Positions 35,166-43,631 of a stretch of 64,000 nt of DNA are shown piece by piece (position 1 is the first letter of the stretch; the number at the start of each line of letters is the position of its first letter). Origin of the DNA: an endosymbiont of Galathealinum brachiosum. Lineage in GTDB: Bacteria; Pseudomonadota; Gammaproteobacteria; SZUA-229. The DNA lies in assembly GCA_003349885.1 (NCBI GenBank), contig QFXC01000011.1, forward strand, positions 124,001 through 188,000, read 5' to 3'. The position numbers were made by a program, and so were the translations under genes. Under the pieces are notes generated by a model that had not been told where the DNA came from, did no database searches, and was given only the letters and a program-made list of their open reading frames with translations.

Positions 35166-35486
35166 ATGGAACCAATTCAACATAACAACAGCGGCATAAA
35201 TAACGTGTCTGATATTCAGCGTCCGGATAAACATCATATTAAAGGAAAATATGAGCTTATTCTTAACTGGTACAAAGTTAATGGTAAAAATCTTCTCGAT
35301 GAAGAAATACTAGTCGGTCTGGAAATAAATACTTTATTAAAAATATTAGGCAACCCCATCTGGAATGATATATATCATTGCTGGGCTATTGAGGCCAAAC
35401 ATATACCTTATATACAGGCTTATGTTCAACATCAATTCAATACTGATAAATTTTCCTACTTCATTGAGGTCTATCACAATCAATAA
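35166..35486 (+). CDS. 106-residue soluble protein, function unknown
   Basis: A hydrophilic N terminus (residues 1-28) is followed by a compact, aromatic-rich domain with LILNWYKVNGKNLLDEEIL, GNPIWNDIYHCWAIEA and FSYFIEVYHNQ. There is no signal peptide, membrane segment or recognisable motif. The family is not recognised. It stands alone, convergent with the 177-residue secreted protein gene, with an inverted repeat just upstream. Confidence 0.55.
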   Translation: MEPIQHNNSGINNVSDIQRPDKHHIKGKYELILNWYKVNGKNLLDEEILVGLEINTLLKILGNPIWNDIYHCWAIEAKHIPYIQAYVQHQFNTDKFSYFIEVYHNQ

Positions 35487-35512
35487 TATTTTATGATAGC
35501 CACCTCCAGATA

Positions 35513-36046
35513 CTACTCTAATTCATTCATAACCAGCTTTGCTTCTTTGACCAACGGGTGATCGGGATTTTGATCAATAAATGTTTTAAAAGAAAGGTTA
35601 CTTTCTGAAGCTTTTCCCATTGCCCCCATTGTAAGTGCCTCTGCAAATTGTGCATTTGGCTTTAAATCACTCTCTGGATACTTTTCAACAAATCCATTAA
35701 AAGCCTGATTCGCATTCTCAAGATCACCATTGTCAGCCATCGTCTGCGCCTTCGCAAAATCTTCTAACTGTTCCATAAACTGCTTATCACTGGTTTTATC
35801 ATCTTTCCAGTAAGGCTGCAAAATAGTACTGGTAGTTTCAGCACCTCGCACTCCCATGGTAACGGTTACCGTTCTCAATTTATCTTCATTTTTTGGACTC
35901 ATGGATTTAAATTTATTCCACACCGTATAGAACAATCCTTTGAATGCATTCTTTTTTTCTGCCTTAACAACATCTTCAGGATCTATATTTTCTGCCATTA
36001 AGGGTGCCGAAATAAACAATAGCCCCAATATCAGTAAAACCTTCAT
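35513..36046 (-). CDS. Small secreted TPR-like protein, partner of the giant NHL/TPR protein
   Basis: 177 residues: signal peptide (about 1-18, cleaved after LMA), a conserved-looking middle with VTVTMGVRGAETT and LQPYWKDD, and a C-terminal pair of TPR-like helices (NGDLENANQAFNGFVEKYPESD, in outline). It would be periplasmic. It follows the 1671-residue gene by 25 bases and is surely co-transcribed with it, so the two probably work together. Its function is unknown. Confidence 0.7.
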   Translation of the reverse strand: MKVLLILGLLFISAPLMAENIDPEDVVKAEKKNAFKGLFYTVWNKFKSMSPKNEDKLRTVTVTMGVRGAETTSTILQPYWKDDKTSDKQFMEQLEDFAKAQTMADNGDLENANQAFNGFVEKYPESDLKPNAQFAEALTMGAMGKASESNLSFKTFIDQNPDHPLVKEAKLVMNELE

Positions 36047-36071
36047 TCATTTCTCCATTTAAAATTACATT

Positions 36072-39000
36072 TTAACGACTTAATAATTGATTAAGACCAG
36101 AATATTTTTCAGTTACATTCTGATTAATCATAGTCGCTTCATCAAACTTTAATCGCGCATCATTCAATTGTCCTAACTGATAATATGACATTGCCATATT
36201 AACTTTAACTCCCGGATCATTAGCAGCCAACTGCTCTGCAAAGCTATATGTCTCAATAGCCTGATCAAATTCACCTTTTGAATAAAAGATATTGCCACGA
36301 TTATTATGCACCGCACTATTATCCGGGCTCTTTTTAAGAATTTCATCAAATGTTTTATCTGCTTGCGTATATAACCCATTCTTGGCATATATGATTGCCA
36401 CCTGCATCAAAGCATTAGTATCTTGCGGGTTCAACATTGCTATAACTTCATATGGCTTAATCAGTCGATCCAGACTTTTTTGCATTAAAATATTTTGCTC
36501 TCTATTGACCAGCGGTTTCACCTTCTCTTCACCGGGCACTTTAATTGTATAACTTGCAGGCCTTAATGTAACAGGAAGAAATTCCTTCCAGGCATTTTCC
36601 AGCAGAATAGCATTCAAGGATTTTTCATTCTCAAATTTATAATATTTCCGAGCACCTTCTGCCCAGGCTTCAGCAAATGATGTGCCTATCATTGTTGCTT
36701 CCAGAGGGATCCATATATTCCCATTATGCTCGACCATCAGACTATCCTGTAAACTAATACGATCTTTTTCGGCGACACTAAACCCTGAATCAAACATCAT
36801 TAACAGATGCCCTGGCACATCGAGTATCGCTGTTTTAACGCCGAGATTTTCCAGTCCTGCACTCATCAGAACAGATAAGTCATCACAGTCTCCGCTTTTA
36901 ATTTTCAATGTTTCCCTACTAAACTGCACATAATCGACTCGATCATTATTAACCTGAGAATAAGGACTATTAGGATCAACAACATACCGTATTCCGTGAG
37001 CACTATATACATCAAACAAAGTCATTGCCGTAACAATATTGTCACTCAATGGCCCTGATTCTGGTTTATTCTCATTTATAGCCTGTCGAACAAAATCACG
37101 CAAAGTATCATCCTTAGGCGTTACAAAAGAACCAACCATATTAGAATTTGACCAGATAATTGCATTTTTCCCATATATCGTCATAGGTTGAGTTAATTTT
37201 ATATCATCATCTTTACCATCACGAACAAAGCTCAATGCCACTTCAACCTGCACACCTGTATCTTCATCTATTTCAAGAATCTTATTATTAAATGATGCCA
37301 ATAAATCAAATTCCTGAGTCTCATTTGCCGCTAGATTTGGAATTTCTTTTGTCGTTGGAAAATCCATATAACCTTTAATAGAAAAAGTAAGCTTCAAGTT
37401 GCCGTAGTCTGTACCACTGGTATTTTGAATGCGTATTTGTCCAACAGGTTTATTTACATATTGTTTATAAGTCGCTGAAAATATCTGATTCAGCTTTAAA
37501 TCTTTTAAAACAATCTGTGGCGCATTTGATTTAAATTCTAATGATTTTTTCTTTTCCGCATAAGCCTTATCTAATAACAGTTTATTATCAGCGCTCGGCT
37601 CAAGCGATATCGCTTTATCATACGACGCTATTGATTCGTCAAATAATCTTCGTTTTAAAAACAAACTGCCCAGCAAAACATGAGGTTTATATGAACTAGC
37701 ATCCAGAATTACAGCTTTTTCTAATTCAACCCTGGCCTTATCAAATAAATTGTTTTCACTATACAGGCCACCTAATGACAATGTCAGATCTAATGAATTA
37801 GGCTGTTTATCCATGGCCTTTTTCATATACTCTATTGATTTACCAATTTTTCCCTGTTTATTTGAAGCTTCAGATAACATTACTAATGGCTCAATTTCAT
37901 CGGGTTTTAAATTACTTGCTTTTTCGGCCTGTACATTAGCCTGATTATAATCAGCCGTTTCAAATAACGCTTTCGCCAGTTTTATCCTTGCCTGATAGTT
38001 ATCAGGTTTTGACTCAACTGATTTTTTAAATATATCGACCGCTGAATCAAACTGTTTTTCTTTTAACTCCAGCTCACCCAGTCTCATCGAAGCATTAAAC
38101 ATAATCGGATCTGCTTTAACTGCCATTTCAAGAGTAGGACGTAATTTTTCATCTTTTCCCATTGCCACATACACATCAGCTAGCGCCAACCAGGCAGCTG
38201 AGTGATGTTTATCTATTCTGGTTGATTTCATCAATGACAACAAAGCCTCACCGTTAGAACCTTCAGCAAAAGCCACAAGCCCCAGCAAATACAAACCCAC
38301 CGCTGCCGTTTCATCTTTTCCAGCCAGTGATAAAGATATTGTTTTTACTTGTAAAAATTCTTTTTTATCCAGATAAGATTTGGCTAGCGACAACTGTGCC
38401 GCAAGATGATTTTTATTTAAAGATACAGCTTTTTTAAATCGCTCTATAGCTTCATCTGTTTTACCCAGTTCGCGCATTATTAATCCGCTGCGATACCACA
38501 CGTCTGCATTGTCCGGCTCAATTGATGCTGCCTTGTCATACTCTTCCAGGCCTTTTTCAATAATATCCAATTTTACGTATGCATCACCCATCAAAAAATG
38601 AGCCTGTATACTTTTATCATTTCGAAGCAATGCTTCTTCCAGACAGGTAACCGCTCCAATAGGATCGCCTAACTTAAGACTAAGCTCTCCACAATAAATA
38701 TACGTATTATTTTCAGCTGTTTTTTCCTCTATGACCTTATCTATAATTGCTTTAGCTGATATATAATCCTCGGCAGCCACCAGTGCTTTTATTTGTAAAT
38801 TCAAGCCCTGATTCTCATATTCTTTTATATTTGATAACTCTCGAAACGCCAGAACTGCTGATTCAATATTATTTAATTCAAGCAAACTTAAACCTAAATA
38901 TTTTAACATTTCTGGCTGTTCAATATTTTCGGTTATAGCGGGCTTGAATATTTCGACAACCTTTTCAAACTTATTATTCTGAAAAAGATTAAACCCTTTA

Positions 39001-41087
39001 ATGAAAATATCTTCTTCTATTCGAGAAAACTTACCCTGAGAACCAAGACCAGTGAAAGCGTTTATTTTATAAAATGATTTAGCTGCATTCTTCGAATGCT
39101 CAATTATTGCTTTATTCTCATAAACCTGAGCAACAAACTCATAATTCCCACTTTCTTCTTCTGCACCGTAAACGTTATAACCTTTAATAAATGTTCCGGG
39201 GACAGCAGTCCAGCTAACATGTGTTTCTTTTATACTGCCAACCACTGTTAATCCGGCCACTTTAGCTGGCACCTGCAAGTAACTAAAATTCAATAAACGT
39301 TTCTTTTCTTCATCATAAATTCCAACTAGCGTACGCTTTGATTTTGCTACACTTATATTTCTTGGCTCTTCCATTCCTGCATCAGACTCCAGCTTTGATG
39401 CAAAAGATATTATTTTTTTAGGCCCATTGAAAAGCTGTATTGAGTATTGATTATTTTCAGTTCCACATAATACATACAAATTATTGTCTGCATCTATTGC
39501 CAAATCATAGATTTTATTAAAGGGTGAACTTTTGTCTTCTTCGCCTCCTATAGAATATAGATGATCATGCTGCTTTGAGAAAACGTGCAGCTGTTTTTTC
39601 ATTTTATCAGCTACAAATATATTTCCCTGTGCATCGACCACAACAGCTACAGGCTCAGAAAATATTTGTTTGCCATTACCTTTAGGGTTTTCGATTTTAT
39701 CCAGATATATTCCATCAGCAGAATAAATTTGTATTCGACCATTCCCAGTATCGGCAACATATATTTTATCATGCCGTGAATACACTGATTGTGGCGAACT
39801 TAACTTACCCGCTCCAGATCCTTCTCCTGCATAACCCTTTCCTTCAAATTTTTTGACTCCGTCTTTATCATATATTTTTATTCTTCCCCCATCCAGAATG
39901 ACAATTTTATTATCACTAACTGATGCAGCTCGCGGGTTATCTAATTTAGCCAGTTTTTTTATAAATTTACTTTTTGCTGAAAATATACTGGCATTTTCTC
40001 TATCACGATTTAGACAAAGCGCATTCCCATCATCCAATCTATATGCACGATCACATTTCATTTTAATCGGCAAATACCGAGTCACAGTAGGCAATCTAAT
40101 TTGTTCTTCTACAATTCGATTAAGTGATGGGATTTTATATATTTCGATTTTTTTATTTTCACTATCAGCAACAGCTACACGCCCATCACTTAATACTAGC
40201 AATGATGAAATCTTATTAAACTGGCCTCGTTCTTCTCCCTTGCTCCCAAAGCCATTTAGTTTTTTTTCTTTCTCCCAGTCTATCTGATAAACACGTCCAT
40301 TATCTGAATCAGCCAGATATATTAAACCCGTTTCATCAATCGCCATGGCGGTAATTCTTAATTCACCGTCTACTATTTTTTTAAGCGACTTATGATTCAG
40401 TCGTTTAATTAGACTCCCATCATAATTAAATATAGAAAACTGGCCTTCTTCAGTTGCCTCAAACACATATATTCTTTCTTTACTATCGACAAAAATCTGT
40501 GTTGGGCGTTTTAAACGCATATCCTCTTTCAAACCTTTCTTGCCAAAAGTTGAAAGAAAAACGCCATCAGCACCAAATACTGAAATACGGTTATTGTCAC
40601 TATCTGCAATATAAATACGTCTATTACTTGAATATGCAATGCCTTTAGGATCAGACACTTCTCCCGCACTGCTACCACTTTCTCCCATACGTGTAACCAG
40701 TTCACCATCAGGAGTAATTATCACAAACTGGTTGTCACTTATATTAGTTACTGCGAGCATATCTTCACCCGCCAGACTTAAACCACCCAACCTTTCTGAG
40801 CTAAATATATTTTTTGAACCGGTTAAAGATTTATAAATAACACCCTGCTCTGTGAACTGAATTAATTGACCTTGATTAGCATCTGCAGCGGCTATAGTGC
40901 CATCTCTTAATTGCACCATACCGACAATATTACCGAATGACTTGCCTGATTCTGGCTTATAACTTTTATCAAGACTGATCGCAGCCTGAGAAACACTAAC
41001 TATAAATAGATACAGCGGTACAACTAAAAATATACCTGGAATTCTATTTTTGGTATTTTTATTCAATTTACAACCTGATAACATCAT
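36072..41087 (-). CDS. Giant secreted NHL / Fn3 / TPR / transglutaminase-like protein
   Basis: 1671 residues with a signal peptide (about 1-36). Repeated strands typical of NHL or six-bladed beta-propellers run to about residue 620 (for example DPKGIAYSSNRRIYIADSDNNRISVF, in outline). An Fn3-like domain lies near 625-700, about 14 TPR-type repeats near 705-1200, and a beta-rich linker to about 1320. A transglutaminase-like core near 1380-1430 has GDCDDLSVLMSAGLE and DVPGHLLMMFD, giving plausible Cys, Asp and His positions. More TPRs follow to the C terminus. AAGGA precedes the paired ATG start. The enzyme activity, protease or crosslinker, is not known. Confidence 0.8.
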   Translation of the reverse strand: MMLSGCKLNKNTKNRIPGIFLVVPLYLFIVSVSQAAISLDKSYKPESGKSFGNIVGMVQLRDGTIAAADANQGQLIQFTEQGVIYKSLTGSKNIFSSERLGGLSLAGEDMLAVTNISDNQFVIITPDGELVTRMGESGSSAGEVSDPKGIAYSSNRRIYIADSDNNRISVFGADGVFLSTFGKKGLKEDMRLKRPTQIFVDSKERIYVFEATEEGQFSIFNYDGSLIKRLNHKSLKKIVDGELRITAMAIDETGLIYLADSDNGRVYQIDWEKEKKLNGFGSKGEERGQFNKISSLLVLSDGRVAVADSENKKIEIYKIPSLNRIVEEQIRLPTVTRYLPIKMKCDRAYRLDDGNALCLNRDRENASIFSAKSKFIKKLAKLDNPRAASVSDNKIVILDGGRIKIYDKDGVKKFEGKGYAGEGSGAGKLSSPQSVYSRHDKIYVADTGNGRIQIYSADGIYLDKIENPKGNGKQIFSEPVAVVVDAQGNIFVADKMKKQLHVFSKQHDHLYSIGGEEDKSSPFNKIYDLAIDADNNLYVLCGTENNQYSIQLFNGPKKIISFASKLESDAGMEEPRNISVAKSKRTLVGIYDEEKKRLLNFSYLQVPAKVAGLTVVGSIKETHVSWTAVPGTFIKGYNVYGAEEESGNYEFVAQVYENKAIIEHSKNAAKSFYKINAFTGLGSQGKFSRIEEDIFIKGFNLFQNNKFEKVVEIFKPAITENIEQPEMLKYLGLSLLELNNIESAVLAFRELSNIKEYENQGLNLQIKALVAAEDYISAKAIIDKVIEEKTAENNTYIYCGELSLKLGDPIGAVTCLEEALLRNDKSIQAHFLMGDAYVKLDIIEKGLEEYDKAASIEPDNADVWYRSGLIMRELGKTDEAIERFKKAVSLNKNHLAAQLSLAKSYLDKKEFLQVKTISLSLAGKDETAAVGLYLLGLVAFAEGSNGEALLSLMKSTRIDKHHSAAWLALADVYVAMGKDEKLRPTLEMAVKADPIMFNASMRLGELELKEKQFDSAVDIFKKSVESKPDNYQARIKLAKALFETADYNQANVQAEKASNLKPDEIEPLVMLSEASNKQGKIGKSIEYMKKAMDKQPNSLDLTLSLGGLYSENNLFDKARVELEKAVILDASSYKPHVLLGSLFLKRRLFDESIASYDKAISLEPSADNKLLLDKAYAEKKKSLEFKSNAPQIVLKDLKLNQIFSATYKQYVNKPVGQIRIQNTSGTDYGNLKLTFSIKGYMDFPTTKEIPNLAANETQEFDLLASFNNKILEIDEDTGVQVEVALSFVRDGKDDDIKLTQPMTIYGKNAIIWSNSNMVGSFVTPKDDTLRDFVRQAINENKPESGPLSDNIVTAMTLFDVYSAHGIRYVVDPNSPYSQVNNDRVDYVQFSRETLKIKSGDCDDLSVLMSAGLENLGVKTAILDVPGHLLMMFDSGFSVAEKDRISLQDSLMVEHNGNIWIPLEATMIGTSFAEAWAEGARKYYKFENEKSLNAILLENAWKEFLPVTLRPASYTIKVPGEEKVKPLVNREQNILMQKSLDRLIKPYEVIAMLNPQDTNALMQVAIIYAKNGLYTQADKTFDEILKKSPDNSAVHNNRGNIFYSKGEFDQAIETYSFAEQLAANDPGVKVNMAMSYYQLGQLNDARLKFDEATMINQNVTEKYSGLNQLLSR

Positions 41088-41229
41088 TAAATCCTTATGA
41101 GCCTTACAAATTCAGCCTTATATTTACCATCGTTATAATCAATCTGGCATACTTAAATATAGCCCAGAAGATGTGTACTTTTTAAACTATTATTCACTTA
41201 TCTTTCACACTAAAAAAAGACCACTATAA

Positions 41230-41676
41230 ATGACTAAAATTCAATCACTTAGGTTCCCCATAAATAACTGGGGGCACCTGTATTCATTACAAATGGCAAT
41301 ATCACATAATGAACAGCAAACAGGCAGAAAACTGAGTATAAATGGAAAAATACCTGGTCAGGCTTTTTTACAAAATCATAACACAAGTGTCTCTATTAAC
41401 TTTTTACAGGTAGATGAGACACCTGATTACCCTGTTACTGAGTCAGGCCTTCACAAACTGGGGGTAATGACATTTTCGGGTCAACAATTAGAAACAAATA
41501 TTGAAATTGATCGTAATGTATTTGAGGAGCTTCGTAAAAACCTGATGGAGTATGGCGATATAGAAGGTATACATATAATGATCACTCTGGGAATACTGAG
41601 TAATGAAGAGCACTGGCAGCAAAATGATGCGTTAACGATAGTACAACTCGATTACGCTATGAAGGGAGACTCCTGA
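41230..41676 (+). CDS. 148-residue soluble protein, function unknown
   Basis: No signal peptide or membrane segment. The body is mixed alpha/beta, with INNWGHLYSLQMAISHNEQ, SESGLHKLGVMTF-type strands and GIHIMITLGILSNEEHW. The family is not recognised. Its stop overlaps the start of the HIT-family gene by one base, so the two are translationally coupled and may act in one pathway. It is divergent from the giant NHL/TPR gene. Confidence 0.55.
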   Translation: MTKIQSLRFPINNWGHLYSLQMAISHNEQQTGRKLSINGKIPGQAFLQNHNTSVSINFLQVDETPDYPVTESGLHKLGVMTFSGQQLETNIEIDRNVFEELRKNLMEYGDIEGIHIMITLGILSNEEHWQQNDALTIVQLDYAMKGDS

Positions 41677-42086
41677 TGAGCGTAAAATTACACCCTCAAC
41701 TACAGGCCGACACTTATACTCTTGGTCAAATTTGTGACTGCACCTTGTTATTGCATAAAAACGCCCTCATCCCCTGGTTCATTCTTGTGCCGGATACTAA
41801 TGAAAACGAAATATTTAAACTAACCGCTAATCATCAGGCTCAAATTAACAACGCTACAAATCAGCTTGCCCATTTCGTTGAATCACACTTTAAAACCGAT
41901 AAACTGAACATAGCGACAATTGGAAATATCGTAGCTCAGCTGCATATACACATAATCGGTCGATTTACAGATGACTTTTGCTGGCCCGCACCGGTATGGG
42001 GACAAGCAGATTTTGCTGAGTACAAAGAGCAGGATTTACTAAGCATTAAACAGACACTAATCGATAATAAACTAATTTTTATTTAG
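41676..42086 (+). CDS. HIT-family nucleotide hydrolase-like protein
   Basis: 136 residues with a histidine-triad region QLHIHIIGR near the C terminus. The canonical H-x-H-x-H reads Q-L-H-I-H, so the first His is Gln while the middle (nucleophile) and last His are kept. HIT proteins hydrolyse dinucleotides or nucleoside phosphoramidates. The start overlaps the previous gene by one base, and the end overlaps the convergent hydrolase gene by eight. Confidence 0.82.
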   Translation: MSVKLHPQLQADTYTLGQICDCTLLLHKNALIPWFILVPDTNENEIFKLTANHQAQINNATNQLAHFVESHFKTDKLNIATIGNIVAQLHIHIIGRFTDDFCWPAPVWGQADFAEYKEQDLLSIKQTLIDNKLIFI

Positions 42087-42903
42087 ACCACTGATTAAGA
42101 TAATGAAGAATAATCTGCTGATTTTCTTTTTGGGCAAAAAGACTATTATGATCACCCGTCACTTCTTCTTTATGTTTTTCTCCACGGGCATTTTCATACA
42201 GCTGAATAACATGATCAGCCGCTATCATCCTGTCATCCACGCTATAGAGAAACAGTTTCGGTTTATCCGGCAATAACCCCACATAATCAATTGGATTATA
42301 CTGGCTATCAATAGTCAGGGATGCTGGCCATTGAAACGCCCATGTCAGCCAGGATTTATCCAGTGTTTCCCGTGCAATCTGACGATAGTCATTAAATGGA
42401 GACACCAGCACCATTGCATCAATACCATCTGGGTTTTTAGCTATATTATAAATACCCAGACTCGCACCCAGACTATGCCCAATAATGAATAGCTTTTTAT
42501 CTGCTTTCTTACGAGATACCACATATTCTCTGGCACTTTGAATATCACTCATCACTCCTTCTATTTCGGTTTTCCCTTCCGATTTGCCATATCCTCGATA
42601 ATCAAAAATAAAAACATCATACTGGTGCTGTGTTAACCAGAAAACCAGCCCTGAATGTGTGCTGATATTTTCACCATTACCATGCAGAAAAAGTATAGTT
42701 GCTTTATGATCGCCTGATGCAGGGAACCACCAGCCATGCAAACTCAGGCCCGAATCGCCTTTAAAATAAATATCTTCATACTCAATTTCATATTGCTCAG
42801 GAGAGGCAAGGTGTTGCTTGAGAGGCTGAAAAAATGCATTGGTACACGCTGTTAACAGTAAACAGCTGAATAGAATGATGGTTAGATATCTGTTCAATAA
42901 CAT
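42079..42903 (-). CDS. Alpha/beta hydrolase, probable lipoprotein
   Basis: About 274 residues from the ATG preceded by AAGGA; a TTG 45 bases upstream would add 15 residues and spoil the signal. The lipobox LLLTAC near residue 18 predicts a lipid-anchored protein. The fold shows FLHGNGENIS (oxyanion region), GYGKSEG and the nucleophile elbow GHSLGAS; the later His is probably in TGDHNSLF. Substrates may be esters or peptides and are not inferable. Confidence 0.86.
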   Translation of the reverse strand: MLLNRYLTIILFSCLLLTACTNAFFQPLKQHLASPEQYEIEYEDIYFKGDSGLSLHGWWFPASGDHKATILFLHGNGENISTHSGLVFWLTQHQYDVFIFDYRGYGKSEGKTEIEGVMSDIQSAREYVVSRKKADKKLFIIGHSLGASLGIYNIAKNPDGIDAMVLVSPFNDYRQIARETLDKSWLTWAFQWPASLTIDSQYNPIDYVGLLPDKPKLFLYSVDDRMIAADHVIQLYENARGEKHKEEVTGDHNSLFAQKENQQIILHYLNQWSK

Positions 42904-43080
42904 TCCTTTTTTATAAAAAAACACCCTCACCCGGCTTAAAACACTCAAAACCAGAGATTATCAAAAACGTGATCTATCTTAACATCCTGTTATTGCATAA
43001 CCAGCACAAGCTGCTAGTATTGATCAGGACACAATGCCATATATGGCTACATCATAAGTGATTTAACGGAGAAAAATAAG

Positions 43081-43557
43081 ATGAAAAGATTAGTATCAAG
43101 CACGCTATTATTACTGGCTTCTTCAAGTGCATTTGCAGTAGCACCTGGTGGTGGTGGTTGCGGTTGGGGTAACGCATTATTTGAAGGCCAGTCTGGTCCT
43201 GCACCACATATTTTAGCCGTTACAACTAATGGCACATCAGGCAACAATACTTTCGGTATGACTACTGGTACAAATGGTTGCACCACTGGCGGTGCGATTG
43301 GTTATAGCGGTCAATCTATGCTTGCATCAGTAATGGATGAATTTTCTGAAGACGCAGCTAAAGGCGAAGGTGAAGCAATGACTGCCGTTTCTGTAGCAAT
43401 GGGCGTATCTCCTGAAGATCGTGCACACTTTGCTCAACTTACGCATAGCAACTTCAGCACAATCTTTCCTAATCAGGATGTAACAGCTGAACAGGTATAT
43501 TCTTCTTTACAGTTAATGATGAAGTCTGATACACAGCTTTCTAAATACGCAATTTAA
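43081..43557 (+). CDS. DUF3015-family secreted protein
   Basis: 158 residues with a signal peptide (1-19, cleaved after AFA), a Gly-rich start GGGGCGWGNALFEGQSG, two further cysteines, and the DUF3015-type VSPEDRAHFAQLTHSNFSTIFP. The function is unknown. A GGAGAA ribosome site precedes it and a strong terminator follows it. The DUF4105 gene begins 75 bases downstream, a pairing that may be functional. Confidence 0.82.
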   Translation: MKRLVSSTLLLLASSSAFAVAPGGGGCGWGNALFEGQSGPAPHILAVTTNGTSGNNTFGMTTGTNGCTTGGAIGYSGQSMLASVMDEFSEDAAKGEGEAMTAVSVAMGVSPEDRAHFAQLTHSNFSTIFPNQDVTAEQVYSSLQLMMKSDTQLSKYAI

Positions 43558-43574
43558 GTTCGCTTAAATTACTT

Positions 43575-43604
43575 AGGCCTGAGTAAAAACTCAGGCCTTT
43601 TTTA
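43575..43604 (+). terminator. Intrinsic terminator after the DUF3015 gene
   Basis: AGGCCTGAG pairs with CTCAGGCCT (9 bp) around a six-base TAAAAA loop, followed by a run of T. It lies 18 bases past the stop and 28 before the DUF4105 gene, so the latter may be partly uncoupled. Confidence 0.88.
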
Positions 43605-43631
43605 TTCTCGAATATCACTCTCACCCTCCTA

